Position numbers and translations under genes: made by a program | DNA from: Paenibacillus tyrphae | GTDB taxonomy: Bacteria; Bacillota; Bacilli; Paenibacillales; NBRC-103111 | Direction: 5' to 3' | DNA length: 64,000 nt | Assembly (NCBI RefSeq): GCF_027925525.1 | Contig: NZ_BSDJ01000027.1 | Coordinates: 42,092 to 106,091, forward strand | The notes under the pieces: generated by a model | What the model saw: the letters and a program-made list of their open reading frames with translations, nothing else | Databases searched by the model: none | What the model was told of the DNA's origin: nothing | Part shown: piece after piece, positions 9,835-17,996 of the stretch | Position numbering within the stretch: position 1 is the first letter of the stretch | Layout of the letters: the number at the start of each line of letters is the position of its first letter

Positions 9835-10749
9835 CTATCTACCCGGCACAACCCGATAAACGTTTTTCTTTCCTATATTTTGCAAAATGCGGGTTGGCAC
9901 ACGTGACATTTTCAACACATCCGTTACCCCTTTTGCATTTTTCGTTAAGGTTAACCTCAAGATGGTTCCTCGCAGTCTAGCGGTATGCTGGGGAAGCTCG
10001 GTGGATACGAAATTTCCTAGAGAAGACGCCGCTATCCGATTTCTAGTAAGTCCGTCGTTGTCCTTCATCTTAAACATTCTGATCGGATGCAGCACATGGG
10101 GATGCGCCCCCAGCACGACATTCACACCATTCTTAAACAACAACCGCATGAGCCGGATTTGGTTGCGGTCAGGATAAGTTCGAAATTCTTTCCCGAAATG
10201 CAGGCAAGCGATGATAAAATCTGTTCTACTCTTCAAGCTGCGTACGTCCGCTATTATTTTTTTCCGGTTTAGCCTGTTGACTAACCGCGGTTCCGGCACG
10301 GGAATCCCGTTCGTTCCTTTCGTATAAGCCAGTATTCCGATTTTTATTCCTTTTACGTTAACAATCAGCTTGCGGCGGGCTTCCCGGGCGGAGCGATACG
10401 TGCCCGTATGCCGCAGACCGTGTCGATCGAGGACGTTTAATGTCCGCATCAAACCGGCTCGTTTCCCGTCCATACAATGGTTATTGGCTGTGCTTAATAC
10501 ATCGAAGCCCAGGTTTCGGAGCGTAGCAGCGAATTTGTCCGGGGAGTTAAACAACAGTTTTCCGGGCTCTCCGCGAAAATTGTTGCCGGAGAAGGTCGTC
10601 TCCAGATTGCCTATCGTTAAATCGGATTTCCGCAGATAGGGTTTCACTTTAGCAAAAATGGGGGCGAATCCGCCTTCCCGTGCGGCCGAGGCGATCATCT
10701 TCTTTTTCATCAACAAATCCCCGACTGCAGCGATTGTGATTTTCGTCAA
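9835..10749 (-). CDS. CapA family protein (poly-gamma-glutamate synthesis type metallophosphatase-like)
   Basis: About 304 residues. The N-terminus ITIAAVGDLLMKKKM, then GNLETTFSG, STANNHCMDG, CLHFGKEF and VLGAHPHVLHP, are the conserved blocks of the CapA/PgsA fold, a calcineurin-like metallophosphoesterase relative. The His/Asp/Asn ligand residues are retained. It is shorter than PgsA (about 380 residues) and has no N-terminal membrane anchor, so it is probably a cytoplasmic stand-alone CapA-like enzyme rather than part of a capsule operon. No pgsB or pgsC genes are nearby. I chose the TTG at 10749 because AAGGAG lies eight bases upstream; a GTG at 10758 is too close to that site. Function beyond the family is not known. 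Confidence 0.85.
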   Translation of the reverse strand: MTKITIAAVGDLLMKKKMIASAAREGGFAPIFAKVKPYLRKSDLTIGNLETTFSGNNFRGEPGKLLFNSPDKFAATLRNLGFDVLSTANNHCMDGKRAGLMRTLNVLDRHGLRHTGTYRSAREARRKLIVNVKGIKIGILAYTKGTNGIPVPEPRLVNRLNRKKIIADVRSLKSRTDFIIACLHFGKEFRTYPDRNQIRLMRLLFKNGVNVVLGAHPHVLHPIRMFKMKDNDGLTRNRIAASSLGNFVSTELPQHTARLRGTILRLTLTKNAKGVTDVLKMSRVPTRILQNIGKKNVYRVVPGR

Positions 10750-11002
10750 TCCACCCACTCCTTTCCTGATTACACCTTATGCGATAGAAAAGCGAAATGC
10801 TTGTAAGTTGGGCATCCTCAGCGCGGCCAGAAGAAACAGCCTTCCGGATATTGTCGGCAGGCTGTTGCGCCACATGGCGTGAGTTATATTGGATTAAAAA
10901 CTTTTATGTTTCAGTAGACCCAATAATGGGTAAATACCTTAGGAATTGTGTCATTTGAACGAAAAAACGAAGTTATTTGTAGAACCTACGGAGGTAAGCC
11001 GC

Positions 11003-12892
11003 ATGCATCGCGTGAATTTGAACCAAGTCACCTTCAATCAACAAGTGTTTGACCATGCTTCTTTTGGAATTTCCCTTGTTTCGCCCGATGGTCTTATTTT
11101 GACGGTCAATCCCGCAATGGAAAAGATGTTGGGATATTCCAAAGCGGAGTTTGACGGCAAGCGAATAGGCGACTTTACTCACCCCGATGAAGCGCAACCC
11201 GACATTGACGATCTAAAGGCGTTATTGAGCAATGACGGTGAAGTACAGATGGAAGGCAGATACATCAAAAAAAATGGCGAGATCATGTGGGGACTGCTAT
11301 CCATCAAGCTTTTTTGCGACGAGACGGGCAACCCAATGTATTACATTACCCAAATGATTGATATCACGAAACAAAAAGATTCGGAGCGACGGCTTCAGGA
11401 GTCCGTCGAACGGTATACTTCGCTAAAAAAATACAACCATGATGCCGTTATATCCTTTGGCCTCGACGGCCGTATTATTAATGCCAATACCATGGCCGAG
11501 AAGCTGACCGGGTACTTGATCGAAACGGAATTGATCGGTATGAAGCTTGCGAATCTGATCGGAAAAGAAAATGTAAGCAAGATACTTGAAAAGTCTCTTT
11601 ACGATAATTCAATTGAGCATGACATCGGCATGCTGGTTACCAAAGATGGTAATACCGTCGAAGTGCTTGCAAGTATAGCGCCGATTTTTGTAGGCGGGCA
11701 TAATATCGGGTTTTACCTGATTTGTAAGGACATATCTGAACAGAAAAAATTACTGCTTGCCAAGGAGACAGCCGAGGCCACCAATAAAGCAAAGAGCGAG
11801 TTTTTGGCCATGATGAGCCATGAAATCCGTACACCCATGAACGGGGTGGTCGGAATGACGGATATTTTGCTTGATATGACCGATTTAAGCGAGGAGCAGC
11901 GGAGCTGTATAGAAGTGATCCGCAAAAGCGGAGAGACCCTGCTCAGCATCATTAATGACATCCTTGATCTTTCGAAAATCGAAGCCGGGCGAATCGAACT
12001 TCAAGAGGAGATTTTCGATCTGCGAAGATGCATTAAAGACAGCTTTTCCGTCATTTCCGGCAGAGCTGAAATAAAGAACTTAAGCCTGACGTACACCCTC
12101 AATCACGATGTTCCCGACTATATTTACGGCGACCACGAGCGGCTGAAACAGGTGCTGATCAACCTGTTGGGCAATGCTGTGAAATTTACACCAAGGGGCA
12201 GCATATCGGTAAAAGTGGAGCAGCGGAAGGAAGATCCGGACAAGCTGACCTTTACCGTTACGGATACAGGGACGGGCATCGATCCCGCGTGGCTTAACCA
12301 CATATTTGAGCCGTTCGCGCAAATGGGCAGCTTTATGACCCGCAGACACGAAGGCACCGGCCTCGGTCTTGCGATCAGCCGCAGGCTGGTCCGTATGATG
12401 GGCGGAGAAATTCACGCCGTCAGTGACGGTACCAACGGATCGTCGTTTATTTTCACCATCAGGCTTAAGGAAGCTCCGGAGCTTCCAGGTGAACAGGATT
12501 TCGAGCCGATGCCAAACAACGCGATGAAGACAAGCATCTTGCTCGCTGAAGACAATCCGATCAATCAACTTGTGATGAGCAAAATGCTTGAAAAAATGGG
12601 ACATAAGGTTACCGTCGTCACCAACGGTAAAGAAGCGGCCGAAGCCGCCCGCAAAGAACATTTTGATATCATTTTTATGGACCTGCATATGCCCGTTCTG
12701 AATGGCCTGGAGGCAACCCAAATCATAAAAAAGAATCTCAAAGAGAAGAGCCCCCGAATCATTGCCGTCACGGCCAACGCCTTGAAGGGCGATCGGGAAA
12801 AATGCCTGGCCGCCGGAATGGATGAGTATATCAGCAAGCCAGTCAAGAGAGAGACCGTTACGAAGCTTCTGCGTCAGTTTGCCCTCATTTAA
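11003..12892 (+). CDS. Hybrid sensor histidine kinase (PAS-PAS-HisKA-HATPase-REC)
   Basis: A 629-residue soluble signalling protein. Two PAS domains (about 14-125 and 135-250) precede a HisKA dimerisation domain with phospho-acceptor His273 in MSHEIRTPMNG. The HATPase_c domain carries the N box and the G box EGTGLGLAISRR. A C-terminal receiver domain has the acidic pair in LAEDNPIN and phospho-acceptor Asp560 in FMDLHMP. No transmembrane segment is seen, so it should sense a cytoplasmic signal such as redox state or a small ligand. No separate response regulator or Hpt protein is adjacent, so its output partner is unknown. The start at 11003 follows GGAGGTAA; an upstream in-frame start at 10946 has no such site. 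Confidence 0.93.
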   Translation: MHRVNLNQVTFNQQVFDHASFGISLVSPDGLILTVNPAMEKMLGYSKAEFDGKRIGDFTHPDEAQPDIDDLKALLSNDGEVQMEGRYIKKNGEIMWGLLSIKLFCDETGNPMYYITQMIDITKQKDSERRLQESVERYTSLKKYNHDAVISFGLDGRIINANTMAEKLTGYLIETELIGMKLANLIGKENVSKILEKSLYDNSIEHDIGMLVTKDGNTVEVLASIAPIFVGGHNIGFYLICKDISEQKKLLLAKETAEATNKAKSEFLAMMSHEIRTPMNGVVGMTDILLDMTDLSEEQRSCIEVIRKSGETLLSIINDILDLSKIEAGRIELQEEIFDLRRCIKDSFSVISGRAEIKNLSLTYTLNHDVPDYIYGDHERLKQVLINLLGNAVKFTPRGSISVKVEQRKEDPDKLTFTVTDTGTGIDPAWLNHIFEPFAQMGSFMTRRHEGTGLGLAISRRLVRMMGGEIHAVSDGTNGSSFIFTIRLKEAPELPGEQDFEPMPNNAMKTSILLAEDNPINQLVMSKMLEKMGHKVTVVTNGKEAAEAARKEHFDIIFMDLHMPVLNGLEATQIIKKNLKEKSPRIIAVTANALKGDREKCLAAGMDEYISKPVKRETVTKLLRQFALI

Positions 12893-12917
12893 TGGACGGT
12901 TACGGGAGGCATCCGAT

Positions 12918-13564
12918 TCACACCACCAATAGTAAAGTTCCGGAAGTAAGCAAAATCAAACCGATACAAGCTTTCATCGACAATTTTTCTTTTAATACAA
13001 AATAAGCAAAGATGATCGTTACGATGATGCTCAACTTGTCGATGGGCACCACGATACTAGCCTGCCCTTCTTGCAATGCGCGAAAAAAGCGGATAGTCCG
13101 GCGTACACAATCGAATGACTGATCTTAGAAGCGGATTGTTCGACAGCTTGTTTTTGGATCATCAAATACGTGCCAAGCCCGATCACGGCCATGCTGATCA
13201 TTTTTAATATGGTGACCGACTCGCCCAGAATGGTAATCGCAAAAAGCATCGTGAGAACGGTGCTTGATTTATCAATCGGAACGACTACATTAACATTTCC
13301 CAGTTGATGCGCTCTGAAGTAGAAAACCCAGGAAGCGCCAGTCGTTACTCCTGACAAAATCAGGAAGAGAAGCGATTTAAGGCTGATATCGAGCAGGCTG
13401 TACTGAATATTTCCCGCAAATACAATGATCCAGGCAAAAATGACTACAACTCCGGTCCGAAGAGCAGTAGCCAGGTTGGAATCTATTTTTTGAATTCCGA
13501 TCTTAGCAAGAATCGAAGTAATGCCGGCGAACAGCGCCGCACAAGAAGCGTAAATAACCCACAT
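12918..13564 (-). pseudogene. EamA/DMT-family transporter, internally deleted and frameshifted
   Basis: The first 140 residues are a normal EamA half with about five membrane segments (MWVIYASCAALFAGITSILAK to GTYLMIQKQ). The second half begins IVYAGLSAFFA and then drops out of frame near 13080. Reading one frame over gives ALQEGQASIVVPIDK and onward to GTLLLVV, which is the end of an EamA protein. Aligning the two halves as the internal duplication typical of the family shows that about 70-75 residues between AGLSAFFA and ALQEG are missing. This is therefore an internal deletion of non-multiple-of-three length rather than a one-base error. The start codon overlaps the stop of the upstream regulator (TAATG). 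Without the frame change translation ends at 13031. The gene is probably non-functional. Confidence 0.75.
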
Positions 13565-14661
13565 TACAAATCCTCCAAGCGGCTCACGACGCCAAAACGG
13601 GAGAATAGGCGCCAAACAAGATCTCTGCGGCTGGATACACCCGTTTTGACAAAAATCGATTTGATGTGATCCTGCACAGTATAGGCGGAAATATGCAGCG
13701 AAAGCGCGAGCTCCTTGGTGGACATGCCCCTGATGAGCGCATCGAGTATTTGCTTTTCGCGTTCGCTCAGCTCGCAGGCTTCGGCCATAAGGCGCAGCGT
13801 ATCTGCCGGTCCGGCGGGCTCGAACGATACGGCAAGCCGAGGACCGTCCGCCGGTCCGTGCAATTGACTTGCGCGAATTGTCAGATAGGGATAACCGGGA
13901 AGATGAACACAAGATTTTGCCGGAGACTGCGCCGGAAGCGATGCTGCAGACCATGTCGACAAGGCTCGGAAGCAGGCCGTTCGGACTGGTCTGGGAAGCG
14001 TGGCACCGTCGATGCCTTCCCATTCACGAAGTCGGGACAGCCAGCGGTATGCGGTCTCGTTGGCCGATAGAGTGCCAAGTCTTTCATCCAGCACCAGAAT
14101 GCCGGGCTCCATATCCGGTTCCGCTTTAACCTCCGCCGGCATGGCGAAGCTGGATCTGCGTAAACGCAAAGCGATGATTGGTACGAGAGAAGCGATGAAG
14201 GCACGCTCTTCTTCGCTGAAGAACGGTTGCCCGAAGCGGCGGAACAACGTCAAATATCCCCAGCACACCCCTTTATATATTAGCGCCGCCCTCAATTCGT
14301 CGCTGAAGCCGGCAGGAGACAGCACGTTCCTGTAACGTGCGCTGCTCGTCAGCCGGCCTTCCGTCGCGCCGCTTAATGTCGCGGTCGAATCGTCTGACTT
14401 TACCAATTGGTGATAAGGAATATAATCTGTTCTCACATAATCGTATTCGAACAAGCGGTCGTGAATGAGCTCTACCTCCTTATCCGTTACAGCTCCTGTG
14501 GACAGCAGCGTTTCAGGATCGACGGTAGTACAGCATGCGGCATCGAAGGGGACATGCTGCTGCAGCAGCTTCACAAGCGCTTTCCTATAAGCATGCGAAC
14601 AGCTTGTGCCCTCGGAAAGCTTCAACAGCTTGGCTCTGACGGGCTCCATGTTTGGATGCAT
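13564..14661 (-). CDS. LuxR-family transcriptional regulator
   Basis: About 365 residues with a C-terminal LuxR-type helix-turn-helix: LSEREKQILDALIRGMSTKEL, then AYTVQDHIKSIFVKTGV. The N-terminal 180 residues look GAF-like (AALIYKGVCWGYLTLFRR) and probably bind an unknown ligand. No receiver domain is present. The chosen start (MHPNMEPV) lies downstream of a Fur box at 14676-14696; an upstream ATG at 14691 would place that box inside the coding region. It is translationally coupled to the broken EamA gene and diverges from feoA. Iron control is inferred from the Fur box. Its targets are unknown. Confidence 0.88.
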   Translation of the reverse strand: MHPNMEPVRAKLLKLSEGTSCSHAYRKALVKLLQQHVPFDAACCTTVDPETLLSTGAVTDKEVELIHDRLFEYDYVRTDYIPYHQLVKSDDSTATLSGATEGRLTSSARYRNVLSPAGFSDELRAALIYKGVCWGYLTLFRRFGQPFFSEEERAFIASLVPIIALRLRRSSFAMPAEVKAEPDMEPGILVLDERLGTLSANETAYRWLSRLREWEGIDGATLPRPVRTACFRALSTWSAASLPAQSPAKSCVHLPGYPYLTIRASQLHGPADGPRLAVSFEPAGPADTLRLMAEACELSEREKQILDALIRGMSTKELALSLHISAYTVQDHIKSIFVKTGVSSRRDLVWRLFSRFGVVSRLEDL

Positions 14662-14675
14662 ATCCTTCCTGTAAT

Positions 14676-14696
14676 TGATAATGATTCTCATTATAA
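14676..14696 (-). promoter_or_regulatory. Fur box in front of the LuxR-family gene
   Basis: GATAATGATTCTCATTATA matches the inverted-repeat Fur consensus closely. It lies about 15 bases upstream of the chosen LuxR-family start, where bound Fur would block transcription. Confidence 0.75.
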
Positions 14697-14879
14697 GTGA
14701 AAAGCAGGGAGTTGGGAAGAGGAGGTTGGGGATTGTTGGTTTATGGCGGACTGCTTCTGTAGCGGCATAGAGCGGTCGGGTAAAAAACGTTTTTTCTTTC
14801 GTTGCAATTTTGATATAAATATTTGATAAATGTCACAGACATTTGCTGTGTACAGGCCTACAATAAGCCTCGGAGATAC

Positions 14880-14894
14880 TGATAATCATTATCA
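14880..14894 (+). promoter_or_regulatory. Fur box in front of feoA
   Basis: TGATAATCATTATCA is a perfect 15-base palindrome and a strong Fur-box core. It lies 26 bases before the feoA start, so feoAB should be derepressed under iron limitation. Confidence 0.85.
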
Positions 14895-14920
14895 ACAATA
14901 TCCAATTCTTAGAGGTTAGG

Positions 14921-15157
14921 ATGATAACGATGAGATTAACGGATATTGCCCGAGACACCAAGGTGAAAATAATCGATTTGGCATCCGTGAATGAACTTGT
15001 CCTGCATAGGCTGAACGATTTCGGCATTATGGAAGGATCCGTCATCTCGCTTCGCAAAGTACTGCCGTTTGGCGGTCCGTGCATGATCGAAACGAAAGGG
15101 CAGTGGATTGCCATTCGGCGCAAAGAAGCGGTTTGTATACAGGTGGAAGCGGTATGA
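14921..15157 (+). CDS. feoA: Ferrous iron transport protein A
   Basis: A 78-residue SH3-like protein with the FeoA pattern: MRLTDIARDTKVKI, then LHRLNDFGIMEGSVISLRKV and GPCMIETKGQWIAIRRKEA. FeoA proteins are small cytoplasmic partners of FeoB. The ATG at 14921 follows AGAGG; a second ATG at 14930 is an equally possible start. The stop overlaps the feoB start (ATGA), and a Fur box lies directly upstream. Confidence 0.93.
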   Translation: MITMRLTDIARDTKVKIIDLASVNELVLHRLNDFGIMEGSVISLRKVLPFGGPCMIETKGQWIAIRRKEAVCIQVEAV

Positions 15158-17163
15158 TCACCGTTGCTCTTGCCGGGAACCCGAATACGGGGAAAACGTC
15201 GCTCTTTAACACGATGACAAGCTCTTACGAATATGTGGGCAACTGGGCGGGCGTGACGGTGGAAAAGAAGGTCGGTACGTTAACGAGCAAAAGAGGAAAA
15301 GTTATCGATTTGCCGGGGATCTATTCCCTTAGCCCGCTTTCTGAGGATGAGGGTGTGGCGTCGCGCTACTTGCTGGAAGAGTCGCCGTCGATGTTGTTGA
15401 ACGTCGTAGACGCATCGCAATTGGAACGCAACCTGCACTTGACCGTGCAACTGCTCGAGTACGGTGTACCGGTCGTCGTCGCGCTAAACATGGTCGACGT
15501 GGCCGAAGCGCGCGGGCTTCGCATCGATGTATGCGAACTGGAGGCGCAGCTAGGCGCGAAGGTCGTACCCGTGGTCGCCCGATCGGGCCGAGGCTGCAAA
15601 GAGCTGGAGCGGGTTATGGCCGCAGAGACCGAGCAGAATGAATCGCTGCCGCGGCGATTCGATTACGGATCGCTTCTGGAAAAAGCCATTTCCGATCTGG
15701 AGGCCCGGATGCCGGCTCAGATGGAACGGAAGCGCTGGCTCGCGCTGCAGTTTCTGGAAGGGAATATACTTGTCCTGCAGCGGCTTTGCAAATTCATCGA
15801 TCCCGCTTGGCTTCAGTCATTCTATGACGCGATCGAACTCGAAGTTAGGCAGAGTATGGGCATGAGAGATATACGCCAGTACATCCGGTCACAGCGCGCA
15901 GTCATGATTGACGGGTGGCTGCAACGCTCCGTTCGGGAAACGAAGAAGGGCAGAAGAACGCTGTCAGAGCGGATCGACGATATCGCTACGAATAAGGTTT
16001 TCGGCATTCCCATATTTCTTGCGTTCATGTATTTGACGTTCAAGCTGACGTTCGATTGGGTCGGCACTCCGTTATCCGATCAACTGGATGCTTTGCTGAA
16101 CGGTCCGGTTAAGAACGGAATCAGCTCCTTGCTTGACACGTTCGGCGCCGCGGAGTTCATCAAGTCGGTTATTTTGGATGGGATCATAAGCGGTGTGGGC
16201 GGTGTATTGGTGTTCGTACCACAAATTTTCATGCTTTTTCTCATCATATCCTTCATAGAGGACTCCGGTTACATGGCTCGCATTGCGGCCGTTATGGATC
16301 GGCTAATGGAAGGTGTCGGCCTGAATGGCAAGGCGTTCATCCCGATGATTATCGGGTTTGGATGCAACGTTCCCGGCGTCATGGCCGCAAGGACGATAGA
16401 GCAGCCGAAGGAGCGCTTGCTGACCGTTTTGCTTACGCCGCTTATGTCGTGTTCCGCGCGATTATCGGTCTACAGCTTGTTTGTCGGGACGTTTTTCAAA
16501 AGTAATCAGGCTCTTATCGTTTTATCGTTATACGTATTAGGGGTTGTCGTGGCGCTCGTGTTGGCAAAGGTGTTCTCCTTGACGATCGCGAAGAGCGAAC
16601 AATCTCTGTTTGTCATCGAACTACCGCCGTATCGTATTCCGCAGTGGCGAACGTTGGCGCGGAGCACATGGGAGAAAGGCAAGGGATTCGTCCGAAAAGC
16701 GGGAACGTTCATTTTCGGCGGCTCGGTCGTCATATGGCTGCTTGGATACACCGGGCCTGGCGGATGGAACGTGCCGATGAACGAAAGCTTCCTCCAGGCC
16801 ATCGGTTCCATCTTGTCGCCGGTCCTTGCTCCGCTCGGTTTCGGCAATTGGCAAGCGGGTGCCGCGCTGCTTACCGGATTTCTGGCGAAGGAAGTCGTCG
16901 TCTCGACGATGGGCATCATTTATGCGGCTCCTGACGATGCCGGTCTTTCGGGAATGATCTCGCCGTTTTTTACTCCGCTTCAGGCTTTTAGCTTTATGGT
17001 TTTCATCTTGCTTTACGTTCCTTGCCTTGCGACAGTCGGGGTTATTCGAAAAGAAACGGGGTCGGCCCGATGGACGTGGTTTTCCATCGGTTACGCACTG
17101 GCAATAGCTTATGTGATCGCGCTAGCTGTCTATAATGTCGGTAGGGTACTTGGGTTTCATTAA
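15154..17163 (+). CDS. feoB: Ferrous iron transport protein B
   Basis: A 669-residue GTP-gated Fe(II) permease of the cytoplasmic membrane. The N-terminal G domain shows the P-loop GNPNTGKTS (residues 8-16), switch II DLPGIYS and NMVD for guanine recognition. The membrane part contains the Gate motifs GFGCNVPGVMAART and TPLMSCSARLSVYSLF, whose Cys residues are characteristic of FeoB. The start is set by the ATGA overlap with feoA; a longer frame upstream would run through feoA. Length is normal for the family. A small Cys-rich protein gene follows 32 bp later. Fur control is inferred from the box before feoA. Confidence 0.97.
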   Translation: MITVALAGNPNTGKTSLFNTMTSSYEYVGNWAGVTVEKKVGTLTSKRGKVIDLPGIYSLSPLSEDEGVASRYLLEESPSMLLNVVDASQLERNLHLTVQLLEYGVPVVVALNMVDVAEARGLRIDVCELEAQLGAKVVPVVARSGRGCKELERVMAAETEQNESLPRRFDYGSLLEKAISDLEARMPAQMERKRWLALQFLEGNILVLQRLCKFIDPAWLQSFYDAIELEVRQSMGMRDIRQYIRSQRAVMIDGWLQRSVRETKKGRRTLSERIDDIATNKVFGIPIFLAFMYLTFKLTFDWVGTPLSDQLDALLNGPVKNGISSLLDTFGAAEFIKSVILDGIISGVGGVLVFVPQIFMLFLIISFIEDSGYMARIAAVMDRLMEGVGLNGKAFIPMIIGFGCNVPGVMAARTIEQPKERLLTVLLTPLMSCSARLSVYSLFVGTFFKSNQALIVLSLYVLGVVVALVLAKVFSLTIAKSEQSLFVIELPPYRIPQWRTLARSTWEKGKGFVRKAGTFIFGGSVVIWLLGYTGPGGWNVPMNESFLQAIGSILSPVLAPLGFGNWQAGAALLTGFLAKEVVVSTMGIIYAAPDDAGLSGMISPFFTPLQAFSFMVFILLYVPCLATVGVIRKETGSARWTWFSIGYALAIAYVIALAVYNVGRVLGFH

Positions 17164-17195
17164 TTCGCTAGATGCGCTCGTGAAGGAGGAACCGT

Positions 17196-17378
17196 ATGGT
17201 ATTCAGTATCATTGCCGGGGTCGTTATTTTCGGGTATGCGGCTTGGTCGCTTGTCCGTTATGTACGGAAGACGCGTCAAGGAAAATGTGCGGCATGCTCG
17301 TTGAACAAGACGTGTTTATCTGGATGTTCTGATGCAACTTATGCGGATGTCTCGGCATCAACGATGAGCAAACTGTAA
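17196..17378 (+). CDS. FeoB-associated Cys-rich membrane protein
   Basis: A 60-residue protein with one N-terminal membrane helix (MVFSIIAGVVIFGYAAWSLV), a basic stretch, and a Cys cluster KCAACSLNKTCLSGC. This is the layout of the small FeoB-associated Cys-rich proteins that commonly end Firmicute feo operons. GAAGGAGG precedes the ATG. It is probably a membrane-attached partner of FeoB; its biochemical role is not established. Confidence 0.88.
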   Translation: MVFSIIAGVVIFGYAAWSLVRYVRKTRQGKCAACSLNKTCLSGCSDATYADVSASTMSKL

Positions 17379-17649
17379 TTATTGAACTGCGCCAATCGCA
17401 GCGACCCGGCGATACGCAAAATCGAAGCGGAATGGTTACGGATCTATTTGCTTATCGATCGGCAGCTGTACATTACGCGCTCAGGAAACGTCCGTTCCAT
17501 GGGCGCGTTGTCTTGTTTAGCATTGATGTGTGTTTAAAAGCGGTGATGCAGCATATATTTTATTCGGGCGGCAGCCATATTTATTAAAAAAGTGTCTTCA
17601 CAATGTCCGATTCTGGTGGTAATCTTGGAAGTAAGCGGTTTTATACGCG

Positions 17650-17718
17650 AGGTTAAAAGTGATTCGGTGTTGTACGCAACACTGGGCTGCTTTTCGAATA
17701 TAAGGCCTCTTTTAACCT
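17650..17718. repeat. Nested inverted repeat upstream of the chitosanase operators
   Basis: A perfect 10-base inverted repeat, AGGTTAAAAG (17650-17659) and CTTTTAACCT (17709-17718), encloses a smaller perfect hairpin GTGTTG-TACG-CAACAC (17667-17682). It ends two bases before the first chitosanase-side palindrome. It could be the end of the feo transcript or part of the control region. The rest of the 17379-17720 stretch shows nothing recognisable. Confidence 0.55.
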
Positions 17719-17720
17719 AA

Positions 17721-17740
17721 AAATATAAACGTTTATATTT
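17721..17740. promoter_or_regulatory. Operator-like palindrome 1
   Basis: A perfect 20-base palindrome, AAATATAAACGTTTATATTT, with the central CG typical of LacI/GalR-type operators. It is the first of three copies before the chitosanase gene. Confidence 0.6.
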
Positions 17741-17802
17741 TCCTTGGTGAAAGTCGAGGATACTCAGGGTTAGATTTCTGAAAGGGAACTAACGTCTGAA
17801 AG

Positions 17803-17816
17803 TATAAACGATTATA
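17803..17816. promoter_or_regulatory. Operator-like palindrome 2
   Basis: TATAAACGATTATA differs from the shared 14-base core TATAAACGTTTATA at one position. Its centre is 79 bases after that of copy 1. Confidence 0.55.
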
Positions 17817-17879
17817 TTAAAACGAAGAAGGGAGGGACGGGTATAAGCTGAAAACCAGCTGGTTAACCGATGCACAAAA

Positions 17880-17895
17880 ATATAAACGTTTATAT
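17880..17895. promoter_or_regulatory. Operator-like palindrome 3
   Basis: ATATAAACGTTTATAT is a perfect 16-base palindrome centred 78 bases after copy 2 and about 110 bases before the chitosanase start. No candidate repressor gene lies beside it. Confidence 0.6.
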
Positions 17896-17996
17896 GTATT
17901 GAGGAGAAAGGAGAAGATAATTAGATTTAAATTGCCTGTAAAGCGGCAAGCAGCCTGTTGTTTATTCATGCGGTCAACATTTTTAGGAGGGATTAC

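Noticed and set aside
17650..17720. T-box or riboswitch upstream of the chitosanase gene
   Set aside because: No T-box sequence, specifier loop or known riboswitch core is recognisable; only the nested inverted repeat is supported.
17877..17930. Ribosome binding site-like AGGAGAAAGGAG after palindrome 3
   Set aside because: No start codon with an open frame follows at a suitable distance; the csn start has its own AGGAGGG at 17985-17991.
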